From Amaranthus tricolor (Eukaryota > Streptophyta > Magnoliopsida > Caryophyllales > Amaranthaceae), in contig NC_080061.1 in NCBI RefSeq assembly GCF_026212465.1, positions 20,258,451 through 20,322,450 of the forward strand: DNA of 64,000 bases. Direction: 5' to 3'. The first letter of the stretch is position 1, and the number at the start of each line of letters is the position of its first letter. Below are positions 1-8,618 of this stretch, one piece after another. Under the pieces are notes generated by a model. The model was given only the letters and a program-made list of their open reading frames with translations, was not told the DNA's origin and made no database searches. The position numbers were made by a program, and so were the translations under genes.

Positions 1-1666
1 GAATCGAAAAAATAGTCATATGCTTGAAATTACGTGCTAAGTTGTGGTTTTAAGGTTTTTTAAGCGTTTGTGGCACTTTCTCGCATAAAGTGGTTCAAAC
101 ATGGTTTGTTTGGCACGAAACTTGGCACACAATGCTATTTAGTTTATAATATTGTGTTTAAAAGGTTAGACTCGAAAACAAGTCATATGCTTGAAATTAC
201 GTGTTAAGTTGCGTTTTTAGGAATTTTAAGCTTTTTTTGCACTTGCTCGCATATAGTGGCTCAAACTTGGTTTGTTTATTAACAAAAATGGCACACAAGA
301 CTAATTTGTATATACTATTGTGTTGAAATGTTTAGAATCTAAAACAATAGTCAAATGCTTGAAATTACGTGCTGAGTTTGTTTTTTAAGGTTTTTTGGCA
401 TTTTCTCGTATGAAGTAGTTCAAACTTAGATTTTGTTACATGAAACATGAAACACAACACTCTTTGGTATATATATTATTGTTTTGATATGTTAAGAATA
501 GAAAACAAAAGTCATATGCTTGAAACTACGTGCAAAGTTACGTTTTTAAGGTTTTTAAAGCTTTTTTGGCACTTTCTCGGCTATAGTAGTTTAAAATTCA
601 TTTGTTTGGCCCGAAACTTGGCAAACTATACTAGTTGGTATATATTATTGTGTTCAAATTTTAAGAATCGAAAAAATAGTCATATGCTTGAAATTACGTG
701 CTAAGTTATGGTGTTAAGGTTTTTTAAGCGTTTGTGGCACTTTGTCGCATAAAATGGTTCAAACTTGGTTTGTTTGGCACGAAACTTGGCACACAATGCT
801 ATTTAGTTTTTAATATTGTGTTTAAAAGGTTCGACTCAAAAACAAGTCTTATGCTCGAAATTACGTGCTAAGTTGCGTTTCTTAGAATTTTAAGCTTTTT
901 TTGTACTTACTCGCATATAGTGGTTCAAACTTGGTTTTTCTGGCACGAAACTTTTCACACAACACTATTTGGTATATATTATTGTGTTGAAAATGTTTGA
1001 ATCGAAAACAATAGTCATATGCTTGAAATTACGTGCTACGTTGCTTTTTTAAGATTTTTAAACGTTTTGGGCACTTTCTAGCATAAAGTGGTTCAAACTT
1101 TATTTGTTTGACATGAAACTTGGAACACAACACTATTTTTGTGTATATTATTGTGTTGAAATGGTTATAATAAAAAAAAATAGTGATATGCTTGAAATTA
1201 CTAGCTAAGTTGCTTATTTAAGGTTGGTAAAGCATTTTTGTCACCTTCTCGCATAAAGTGGTTTGGTTTGTTTGACAAGAAACTTTGCATACAACACTTT
1301 TTGAAATATATTATTGTATTGAAATAGTTACAATAAAAAAAAACTTTATATGCTTGATATTACGTGCGAAGTTGCTTTTTTAAGGTTTTAAAAACATTTT
1401 TGGCACTTTCTCGCATAAAGTATTTCAAACTTGGTTTATTTGGCACAAAACTTGGCATACAACACTATTTGGTATATATTATTGTGTTGAAATGTTCGAA
1501 TCGAAAAGAATAGTTATATGCTTGAAATTACGTGCTAAGTTGCGTTTCAAAGTTTTCTAGGCGTTTTTGGCACTTGCTCGCATAAAGTGGTTCAAACTTG
1601 GTTTGTTTGACATGAAACTTGGCAAACAACACTATTTGTTATATATTATTGTGTTGAAATTGTTAG
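1..1666 (+). repeat. Flank block 1, monomer by monomer
   Basis: Monomers by inspection: M4 1-169 (cut by the window edge), M5/M1 chimera 170-335, M2 336-496, M3 497-665, M4 666-833, M5 834-999, M6 1000-1168, MX 1169-1331, M7 1332-1498, M8 1499-1666. M6, MX, M7 and M8 here show the ancestral ten-mer order. Nothing else is visible. Confidence 0.88.
170..335 (+). repeat. Chimeric monomer M5/M1
   Basis: The left part is M5: it opens ACTCGAAAACAAG and has GCATATAGTGGCTCAAAC. After GGTTTGTTT it switches to M1 sequence (ACAAAAATGGCACACAAGAC, ending AAATGTTTAG). The next monomer is M2, as expected after M1. M6 to M9 are therefore skipped, consistent with an unequal exchange in the shared CAAACTTGGTTTGTTT block. 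Confidence 0.8.
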
Positions 1667-1834
1667 AATTTAAAAGAATAGTCATATGATTGAAATTACG
1701 TGCTAAGTTTCTTTTTTAAGGTTTTTTAAGGATTTTCTTACTTTCTCGCATAAAGTGGTTCAAACTTAGTTTGTTTGTTACCAAACATGGCACACAAGAC
1801 TAATTGGTATATACTATTGTGTTGAAATGTTTAG
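1667..1834 (+). repeat. Chimeric monomer M9/M1
   Basis: It starts with the M9-specific AATTTAAAAGAATAGTCATA, then becomes M1 (AAGTTTCTTTTTTAAGG, ATTTTCTTACTTTCTCGC, GTTACCAAACATGGCACAC). It follows M8 directly, so most of one M9 plus the M1 head was lost by exchange within the first ~30 bp. Confidence 0.82.
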
Positions 1835-1856
1835 AGTCGAAAACAATAGTCATATG

Positions 1857-1864
1857 CTCGAAAT
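1857..1864. repeat. Left target site duplication CTCGAAAT
   Basis: Identical to 2608-2615. The octamer is the normal M2 sequence (ATGCTCGAAATTACG), so the empty site is evident in neighbouring M2 copies. Confidence 0.95.
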
Positions 1865-1886
1865 TAGAGCTGTTCATGGGCGGGCT
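1865..1886 (+). repeat. Left terminal inverted repeat of the hAT element
   Basis: The 22 bp match the reverse complement of 2586-2607 at 21 positions. The only mismatch is base 6 (C on the left, G on the right). Confidence 0.93.
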
Positions 1887-2046
1887 ACCCGCTAGGCCCG
1901 GTTTGCCCGGCTCGAAAAACGGGCGGGCATGGACAACGTTTTTTAAAAAAAATTTAAGTTTGGGCGGGTAATACCCGCCCGCCAAGCTAATTGGGCGGGT
2001 AGCGACACGCAAAAAATACCCGCGGGTATACCCGCCCGCCCGCTTA
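1887..2046. repeat. Left GC-rich subterminal repeat region of the hAT
   Basis: It holds multiple copies of GGGCGGG(T/C) and its complement ACCCGCCC in both orientations, plus the palindrome TACCCGCGGGTA. Clustered subterminal motifs are the usual transposase-binding region in hAT elements; that role here is inferred. The 15-mer GGGCGGGTAGCGACA occurs here and again near the right end (2481-2495) in the same orientation. Confidence 0.8.
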
Positions 2047-2199
2047 CTTTAATATATATTAAATATTTAATAATCATTTTAATTTTTAAATTTTAAGTAA
2101 CCGAAAAGAGAAAAAAAAAAAGAAAAAAATAAAAAGGAAGTAAGCGGCTAAGCGCCTCTTTTAATGTCACTTCACTTTCACTTTTCCAGTAATTCGAAT
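2047..2199. other. AT-rich hAT interior, left part
   Basis: A TA-rich stretch (about 2047-2100) is followed by an almost pure purine run (about 2102-2143), then AAGCGGCTAAGCGCCTC and a pyrimidine-rich tract. No gene is supported. Confidence 0.5.
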
Positions 2200-2286
2200 A
2201 TGTTTAATTATGGCGAGCCATGTTTAGAAGAAGATGAAAAGGAGGATGAAGATGACGATTGTGTTACCATTGACGAAGTTTTTTGA
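2200..2286 (+). pseudogene. Possible relic of a transposase 3' end (28 codons)
   Basis: A short frame reads MFNYGEPC, then an acidic stretch rich in Glu and Asp, then VTIDEVF and a stop. It is preceded by a pyrimidine-rich tract ending TTTTCCAG (about 2182-2189), which could be a splice acceptor, and followed by an AT-rich stretch in which ACTTTTTATGTATTT occurs twice, reminiscent of a 3' untranslated region. This would fit the last exon of the parent autonomous element kept after internal deletion. No catalytic or dimerisation motif is present, so chance is quite possible. Confidence 0.25.
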
Positions 2287-2442
2287 AACTTTTTATGTAT
2301 TTTTATATGGTTGTAATTTGAATAATTTGTGACTTTTTATGTATTTGGACTTTTGGAGTATTTTGGACATTGTATTGTATTTTAATTATTATCAAAACCC
2401 AACTTTATATTTTCAATTATATTTTTGATATTTATGTAATAA

Positions 2443-2585
2443 ATACCCGCCTACCCGCGGGTACCGCCCGCTTAAAAAATGGGCGGGTAGCGACAAAAAA
2501 TTATGCCCGCAAATGCGGGCGCGGTTTTGTAAATTTTTGCCCGCGGGTTGATTTTATGGCAAATACCCGCGGGTATACCCGCCCA
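2443..2585. repeat. Right GC-rich subterminal repeat region of the hAT
   Basis: It contains repeated TACCCGC / GCGGGTA motifs, including the palindrome TACCCGCGGGTA twice, and GGGCGGGTAGCGACA at 2481. Its composition contrasts sharply with the satellite on either side. Confidence 0.8.
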
Positions 2586-2607
2586 AGCCCGCCCATGAAC
2601 ACCTCTA
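2586..2607 (-). repeat. Right terminal inverted repeat of the hAT element
   Basis: The sequence ends GCCCATGAACACCTCTA, the inverse of the left terminus apart from one base. Confidence 0.93.
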
Positions 2608-2615
2608 CTCGAAAT
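2608..2615. repeat. Right target site duplication CTCGAAAT
   Basis: Perfect copy of 1857-1864. It is followed by TACGTGCTAAC, the continuation of the interrupted M2 monomer. Confidence 0.95.
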
Positions 2616-4252
2616 TACGTGCTAACTTGGTTTTTTATGGTTTTTTGGCATTTTCTCGTATAAAGTAGTTCAAACATAGATTGTGTTGCATAAAACATGA
2701 AACACAGCACTCTTTGGTATATATTATTGTGTTGAGATTTAGGAATCGAAAACAATAGTCATATGCTTGAAACTACGTGCGAAGTTGCGTTTTTAAGGTT
2801 TTTAAAGCGTTTTTGGCACTTTCTCGCCCATAGTAGATTAAACTTGGTTTGTTTGGCACGAAACTTGGCACACTATACTATTTGGTGTATATATAATTGT
2901 GTTTAAATTTTTAGAATCGAAAAAATAGTCATAGGCTTGAAATTACGTGCTAAGTTGTGGTTTTAAGGTTTTTTAAGCGTTTGTGGCACTTTCTCGCATA
3001 AAGTGGTTCAAACTTGGTTTGTTTGGCATGAAACTTGGAACACAACGCTATTTAGTTTATAACATTGTGTAGAAAAGGTTAGACTCGAAAACAAGTCCTA
3101 TGCTAGAAATTACGTGCTAAGTCGCGTTTTTAAAGATTTTAAGCTTTTTTATTATTTGCCTGCATATAGTGGTTCAAACTTGGTTTGTCTGGCACGAAAC
3201 TTTTCACACAACACTATTTGGTATATTTTATTGTGTTGAAAAGGTTTGAATCGAAAACAATAGTCATATGCTTGAAATTACGTGCTATGTTGCTTTTTTA
3301 AGATTTTTAAACGTTTTTGGCACTTTCTACAATAAAGTTGTTCAAACTTTATTTTTTTGACATGAAACTAGAAACACAACACTATTTTTGTATATATTAT
3401 TGTGTTGAAATGGTTATAATCAAAAACAATAGTCATATTCTTGAAATTACTAGCTAAGTTGCTTATTTAAGGTTAGTAAAGCATTTTTGGCACCTTCTCG
3501 CATAAAGTGGTTTGGTTTGTTTGACATGAAACTTTGCATACAAAACTTTTTGAAACATATTATTGTACTGAAATAGTTAGAATAAAAAAAAACTTTATGT
3601 ACATGATATTACATGCTAAGTTGCTTTTTTAAGGTTTTTTAAGCATTTTTTGCACATTCTCGCATAATGTATTTCAAACTTAGTTTATTTGGCACAAAAC
3701 TTGGCCTACAACATTATTTGGTATATACTATTGTGTTTAAATGTTCGAATCGAAAACAATAGTCATATGCTTGAAATTACGTGCTAAGTTGCGTTTCAAA
3801 GTTTTTTCGGCGTTTTACACACTTGCTTGCATAAAGTGGTTCAAACTTGGTTTGTTTTACACGAAACTTGGCAAACAACGCTATTTGTTATATATTATTG
3901 TGTTGAAATGGTTAGAATTGAAAAGCATAGTCATATGCTTGAAGTAACATGCTATGTTGCATTCTTAAGTTTTCTTAAGCTTTTTTGGCACTATGTTGAA
4001 TAAAGTAGTTCAAACTTGGTTTCTTTTGGATTAAACTTGGCACTCAAATTTATATGGTATATATTATTGTGTTAAAATGGTTAGAATCGAAAACAATAGT
4101 CATATGCTTGAAATTACGTGCTAAGTTTCTTTTTAAATGTTTTTTAAGCATTTTCTTACTTTCTCGCATAAAGTGGTTCAAACTTGGTTTGTTTGTTACC
4201 AAACATGGCACACAAGACTAATTGGTATATACTTTTGTGTTGAAATGTTTAG

Positions 4253-4366
4253 AAAACGAAAACAATAGTCATATGCTCGAAATTACGTGCTAAGTTGGTT
4301 TTTTAAGGTTTTTTTTCATTTTCTCGTATAAAGTAGTTCAAACTTAGATTGTGTTGATATGTTAAG
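4253..4366 (+). repeat. Truncated M2 monomer (114 bp)
   Basis: M2 proceeds normally to TTAGATTGTGTTG and then jumps to ATATGTTAAG, losing about 45 bp. In intact M2 copies GTGTTG occurs both at the jump point and just before ATATG, so the deletion looks mediated by this short direct repeat. Confidence 0.85.
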
Positions 4367-4535
4367 AATCGAAAACAATAGTCACATGCGTAAAACTACG
4401 TGCGACATTGCGTTTTTATGCTTTTTCAAGTTTTTTTGGCACTTTCTCGCCTATAGTAGTTTAAACTTGGTTTTTTTGGCAAGAAACTTGGCACAAAACG
4501 CTATTTAGTTTATAATATTGTGTTCAAAAGGTTAG
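4367..4535 (+). repeat. Chimeric monomer M3/M4
   Basis: The left part is M3 (GAAACTACGTGCGA-like start, CTCGCCTATAGTAGTTTAAAC). The right part is M4 (AACGCTATTTAGTTTATAAT, ending AAAAGGTTAG). The next monomer is M5. One monomer equivalent was lost. Confidence 0.8.
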
Positions 4536-5199
4536 ACTCGAAAACAAGTCCTATGCTTTAAATTATGTGCTAACTTGCATTTTTAAGGATTTTAAGCTTT
4601 TTTTGCACTTGCTCGCATATAGTGGTTCAAACTTGGTTTGTGTGGCACGAAACTTTTCACACAACACTATTTGGTATATATTATTGTGTTGAAAATGATA
4701 GAATCGAAAAAAACAGTCATATGCTTGAAATTACGTGCAAAGTTGCTATTTTAAGATTTTTAAACGTTTTTGGCCCTTTCTCGTATAAAGTGGTTCAAAC
4801 TTTGTTTGTTTGACATGAAACTTAGAACAGAACACTATTTTTGTATATTTTATTCTGTTGAAATAGTTATAATAAAAAAAAATAGTCATATGCTTGAAAT
4901 TACTGGCTAAGTTTCTTATTTAAGGTTAGTAAAGCATTTTTGGCACCTTCTCGCATAAAGTGGTTTGGTTTGTTTGACATGAAACTTTGCATAGAACACT
5001 TTTTGTAATATATTATTGTATTGAAATACTTAGAATAAAAAAAGCTTTATATTCTTGATATTACGTGCTAAGTTGCTTTTTTAATGTTTCTTAAGCATTT
5101 TTGGCACTTTCTCGCATAAATTATTTGAAACTTGGTTTATTTGGCACAAAACATGGCATACAACACTATTTGGTATATATTATTGTGTTGAAATGTTCG

Positions 5200-5295
5200 A
5201 ATCGAAAACAATAGTCATATGCTTGAAATTACGTTCTAAGTTGTGTTTCAAAATTTTTTAGGCGTTTTTGGCACTTGCTCGCATAAAGTGGTGAG
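5200..5295 (+). repeat. Truncated M8 monomer (96 bp)
   Basis: M8 is normal up to GCATAAAGTGGT and then joins GAGAATTT at the M9 boundary, removing about 70 bp. The junction shares GGT with the intact sequence (TGGTTCAAAC versus ATGGTTAGAATTT). Confidence 0.85.
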
Positions 5296-5464
5296 AATTT
5301 AAAAGAATTGTCATATGCTTGAAGTAACGTGCTATGTTGCATTCTTAAGGTTTCTTAAGCTTTTTAGGCACTATGTTGAATAAAGTAGTTCAAACTTGGT
5401 TTGTTTTGGATGAAACTTGGCACTCAACATTATTTGTTATATATTATTGTGTTAAAACGGTTAG

Positions 5465-5633
5465 AATCGAAAACAATAGTCAGATGCTTGAAATTACATG
5501 CTAAATTGCATTTTTAAGATTTTTAAACGTTTTAGGCACTTTCAAGCATAAAGTGGTTCAAACTTTATTTTTTTGACATGAAACTTGGTACACAACACTA
5601 TTTTTGTATATATTATTGTGTTGGAATGGTTAT
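5465..5633 (+). repeat. Out-of-order M6-type monomer directly after M9
   Basis: It has M6 diagnostics (AAGATTTTTAAACG, ACTTTATTTTTTTGACATG, ending ATGGTTAT) but follows M9, where M1 is expected. Its first ~40 bp would fit M1 or M6. M1 to M5 are skipped. Confidence 0.8.
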
Positions 5634-5958
5634 AATCAAAAACAATAGTCATATTCTTGAAATTACTAGCTAAGTTGCTTATTGAAGGTTAGTAAAGCAT
5701 TTTTGGCACGTTCTCGCATAAAGTGGTTTGGTTTGATTGACTTGAAACTTTGCATATAACACTTTTTGAAATATATTATTGTATTGAAATAGTTAGAATA
5801 AAAAAAAACTTTATATACATGATATTACATGCTAAGTTGCTTTTTTAAGGTTTTCTAAGCATTTTTGGCACATTCTCGCATAATGTATTTCAAACTCGGT
5901 TTACTTGGCATAAAACATGGCATACAACACTATTTGGTATATTGTGTTGAAATGTTCG

Positions 5959-6126
5959 AATCAAAAACAATAGTCATATGCTTGAAATTACGTGCTAAGT
6001 TGGTTTTTTAAGGTTTTTTAATCATTTTCTTACTTTCTCACATAAAGTGGTTCAAACTTGGTTTGCTTGTTACCAAACATGGCACACAAGACTAATTGAT
6101 ATATACTATTGTGTTGAAATGTTTAG
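5959..6126 (+). repeat. M1 monomer following M7 (M8 and M9 skipped)
   Basis: The preceding monomer ends in the M7-specific ATGTTCG. This monomer has an M1 body (ATCATTTTCTTACTTTCTC, GTTACCAAACATGG). Its head AATCAAAAACAATAG could be from M8, making it a possible M8/M1 chimera. Confidence 0.75.
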
Positions 6127-6954
6127 AATCGAAAAAAATAGTCATATGCTCGAAATTACGTGCGAAGTTGGTTTTTTAAGGTTTTTTTGCATTTTCTCGT
6201 ATAAAGTAGTTCAAACTTAGATAGTGTTGCATGAAACATGAAACACAGCACTCTTTGGTATATATTATTGTGTTGATATGTTAAGAATCGAAAACAATAG
6301 TCATATCCTTGAAACTACGTGCGGAGTTGGTTTTAAGGTTTTTACAATGTTTTTGGCACTTTCTCGCCTATAGTTGTTTAAACTTGGTTTTTTTGGCACG
6401 AAACTTGGCACACTATACTATTTGGTATATATTATTGTGTTCAAATTTTTATAATCGAAAAAATAGTTATATGCTTGAAATTACGTGCAAAGTTGTGGTT
6501 TTAAGGTTTTTTAAGAGTTTGTGGAACTTTCTCGCATAAAGTGGTTCAAACTTCGTTTGTTTGGCATGAAACTTGGAACACAACGCTATTTAGTTTATAA
6601 TATTGTGTTGAAAAGGTTAGACTCGAAAACAAGTCCTATGCTAAAATTACATGGTAAGTTGCGTTTTTAAACATTTTAAGCTTTTTTTGCACTTGCCCGC
6701 ATATAGTGGTTCAAACTTTGTTTGTCTGGCACGAAACCTTTCACACAACAATATTTGGTATATATTATTGTGTTGAAAAGGTTTTAATCAAAAAAAATAG
6801 TCATATGCTTGAAATTATGTGCTAAGTTGCTTTTTTAAGATTTTTAAACGTTTTTGGCACTTTCTAACATAAAGTGGTTCAAACTTTATTTGTTTGACAT
6901 GAAACTTGGAACACATCACCATTTTTGTATATATTATTGTGTTGAAATGGTTAT

Positions 6955-7117
6955 AATAAAAAACAATAGTCATATTCTTGAAATTACTAGCTAAGATGCT
7001 TATTTAAGGTTAGTAAAGCATTTTTGGCACCTTCTCGCATAAAGTGGTTTGGTTTGTTTGACATGAAACTTTGCATACAACACTTATTGAAATATATTAT
7101 TGTATTGAAATAGTTAG
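6955..7117 (+). repeat. Monomer type MX (absent from the core), reference copy
   Basis: Diagnostics: TCATATTCTTGAAATTAC followed by TAGCTAAG, GCTTATTTAAGGTTAGTAAA, CACCTTCTCGC, and AAAGTGGTTTGG without the usual TTCAAAC. Other copies are at 1169, 3418, 4871 and 5634. After 7622 only its first ~33 bp survive, fused to M7. Confidence 0.88.
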
Positions 7118-7621
7118 AATAAAAAAAAACTTTATATGCATGATATTACATGCAAAGTTGCTTTTTTAAGGTTTTTAAAGCATTTTCGGCAATTTCTCGC
7201 ATAATGTATTTCAAACTTGGTTTATTTGGCACAAAACTTGGCATACAACACTATTTGGTATATATTATTGTGTTGAAACGTTCGAATCGAAAATAATAGT
7301 CATATGCTTGAAATTACGTGCTAAGTTGCGTTTTAAAGTTTTTTAGGCGTTATTGGCATTTGCTCGCATAAAGTGGTTCAAACTTGGTTTGTTTGACATG
7401 AAACTTGGCAAACAACAGTATTTGTTATATATTATTGTGTTTAAATTGTTAGAATTTAAAAGAATAGTCATATGCTTGAAGTAACGTGCTATGTTGCGTT
7501 CTTAAGTTTTCTTAAGCTTTTTTGGCACTATGTTGAATAAAGTAGTTCAAACTTGGTTTCATTTGGAAGAAACTTGGCACTCAACATTATTTGGTATATA
7601 TTATTGTGTTAAAATGGTTAG

Positions 7622-7789
7622 AATCGAAAACAATAGTCATATGCTTGAAATTACGTGCTAAGTTTATTTTTAAAGGTTTTTTAAGCATTTTCTTACTTTC
7701 TCGCATAAAGTGGTTCAAACATGGTTTGTTTGTTACCAAACATGGCACACAAGACTAATTGGTATTTACTATTGTGTTGAAATGTTTAG
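7622..7789 (+). repeat. Monomer M1 (reference)
   Basis: 168 bp. Diagnostics: TTTTAAAGGTTTTTTAAGC, ATTTTCTTACTTTCTCGC, GTTACCAAACATGGCACAC, ending GAAATGTTTAG. Confidence 0.88.
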
Positions 7790-7947
7790 AATCGAAAACA
7801 ATAGTCAATGCTCGAAATTACGTGCTAAGTTGGTTTTTTATGGTTTTTTGACATTTTCTAGTATAAAGGAGTTCTAAATTAGATTGTGTTGCATGAAACA
7901 TGAAACACAACACTCTTTGGTATATTTTATTGTATTGATATGTTAAG
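7790..7947 (+). repeat. Monomer M2 (reference)
   Basis: 158 bp, shortest of the nine. Diagnostics: GCTCGAAATTACG, loss of about 10 bp in the T-tract region, GCATGAAACATGAAACACA, ending ATATGTTAAG. The hAT at 1865 is in this monomer type. Confidence 0.88.
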
Positions 7948-8116
7948 AATCGAAAACAATAGTCATATGCTTGAAACTACGTGCGAAGTTAGGTTTTTAA
8001 GGTTTTTAAAGCGTTTTTGGCACTTTCTCGTCTATAGTAGTCTAAACTTGATTTTTTTGGCACAAAACTTGGCACACTATACTATTTGGTATATACTATT
8101 GTGTTCAAATTTTTAA
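7948..8116 (+). repeat. Monomer M3 (reference)
   Basis: 169 bp. Diagnostics: CTTGAAACTACGTGCGAAG, CTCGTCTATAGTAGT, CACACTATACTATTTGG, ending TTCAAATTTTTA(A/G). Confidence 0.88.
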
Positions 8117-8284
8117 AATCGAAAAAATAGTCATATGCTTGAAATTACGTGCCATGTTGTGGTTTTAAGGTTTTTTAAGCTTTTGTGGCACTTTCTCGTA
8201 TAAAGTTGTTCAAACTTGGTTTGTTTGGCATGAAACTTGGCACACAACGGTATTTAGTTTATAAGATTGTGTTGAAAAGGTTAG
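8117..8284 (+). repeat. Monomer M4 (reference)
   Basis: 168 bp. Diagnostics: AAGTTGTGGTTTTA, TTTGTGGCACTTTCTCG, TATTTAGTTTATAAGATTG, ending GAAAAGGTTAG. Confidence 0.88.
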
Positions 8285-8450
8285 ACTCGAAAACAAGTCC
8301 TATGCTTGAAATTACGTGCTAAGTTGCGTTTTTAAAGATTTTAAGCTTTTTTTGCATTTGCCCGCATATAGTGGTTCAAACTTGGTTTGTCTGGCACGAA
8401 ACTTTTCACACAACACTATTTGGTATATATTATTGTGTGGAAAAGCTTTG
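8285..8450 (+). repeat. Monomer M5 (reference)
   Basis: 166 bp. Diagnostics: ACTCGAAAACAAG, CCTATGC in place of CATATGC, GCCCGCATATAGTGG, GTCTGGCACGAAACTTTTC. Confidence 0.88.
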
Positions 8451-8618
8451 AATCGAAAACAATAGTCATATGCTTGAAATTACGTGCTATGTTGCTTTTT
8501 TAAGATTTTTAAATTTTTTTTCACTTTCTAGCATAAAGTGGTTACAACTTTATTTGTTTGACATGAAACGTGGAACACAACACTGTTTTTGTATATATTA
8601 TTGTGTTGAAATGGTTAT
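8451..8618 (+). repeat. Monomer M6 (reference)
   Basis: 168 bp. Diagnostics: GTGCTATGTTGC, AGCATAAAGTGGTTACAAC, CACTGTTTTTGTATATATT, ending ATGGTTAT. Confidence 0.88.

Larger units (their letters stand above)
1865..2607 (+). mobile_element. Non-autonomous hAT transposon, 743 bp
   Basis: The ends form 22-bp terminal inverted repeats with one mismatch, beginning TAGAG(C/G)TGTTCATGGGC, and are flanked by perfect 8-bp direct repeats CTCGAAAT. An 8-bp target duplication and TAGAG termini are typical of plant hAT elements; the start resembles the TAGAGGTG ends I recall for the rice Dart group. Removing the element and one duplication restores a continuous M2 monomer. The subterminal regions are GC-rich and the middle is AT-rich. 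It lacks room for a transposase (usually around 600 or more residues), so it would need one in trans. Orientation is set only by a doubtful relic exon. Confidence 0.95.
1667..4084 (+). repeat. Flank ten-mer copy carrying the hAT element
   Basis: Monomers: M9/M1 chimera 1667-1834, M2 1835-2743 (contains the hAT), M3 2744-2914, M4 2915-3082, M5 3083-3248, M6 3249-3417, MX 3418-3580, M7 3581-3747, M8 3748-3915, M9 3916-4084. After removing the 743-bp element and one 8-bp duplication the copy is 1,667 bp, which is ten monomers. Confidence 0.88.
4085..5958 (+). repeat. Most rearranged flank block
   Basis: Monomers: M1 4085-4252, truncated M2 4253-4366, M3/M4 chimera 4367-4535, M5 4536-4701, M6 4702-4870, MX 4871-5033, M7 5034-5199, truncated M8 5200-5295, M9 5296-5464, M6-type 5465-5633, MX 5634-5796, M7 5797-5958 (a few bp short, at GGTATATTGTG). 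At least four separate rearrangements fall within 1.9 kb. Confidence 0.86.
1..7621. repeat. Old diverged satellite flank (ten-monomer order)
   Basis: Monomers of ten types follow the order M1 M2 M3 M4 M5 M6 MX M7 M8 M9, but the order is broken repeatedly by chimeras, truncations and skips. Same-type monomers differ from each other and from the core at many positions, far more than core copies differ among themselves. Together with the transposon insertion, this marks it as the older edge of the array. No gene is visible. Confidence 0.9.
5959..7621 (+). repeat. Intact ten-monomer ancestral-type HOR copy (1,663 bp)
   Basis: Monomers: M1 5959-6126 (follows M7, so M8 and M9 were skipped just before), M2 6127-6285, M3 6286-6452, M4 6453-6620, M5 6621-6785, M6 6786-6954, MX 6955-7117, M7 7118-7284, M8 7285-7452, M9 7453-7621. 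It is the cleanest ten-mer in the window and lies immediately left of the first nine-mer. Confidence 0.9.

Noticed and set aside
447..704. An 85-codon open frame in the flank
   Set aside because: It lies wholly in satellite M2, M3 and M4 sequence and its translation repeats monomer-derived motifs (SHMLE-TTC, SHMLEITC).
1800..2012. Open frames over the hAT ends (1800-2012 on minus, 2370-2663 on plus)
   Set aside because: They cross from satellite into the GC-rich transposon ends and encode low-complexity sequence from the subterminal motifs. No transposase motif is present.
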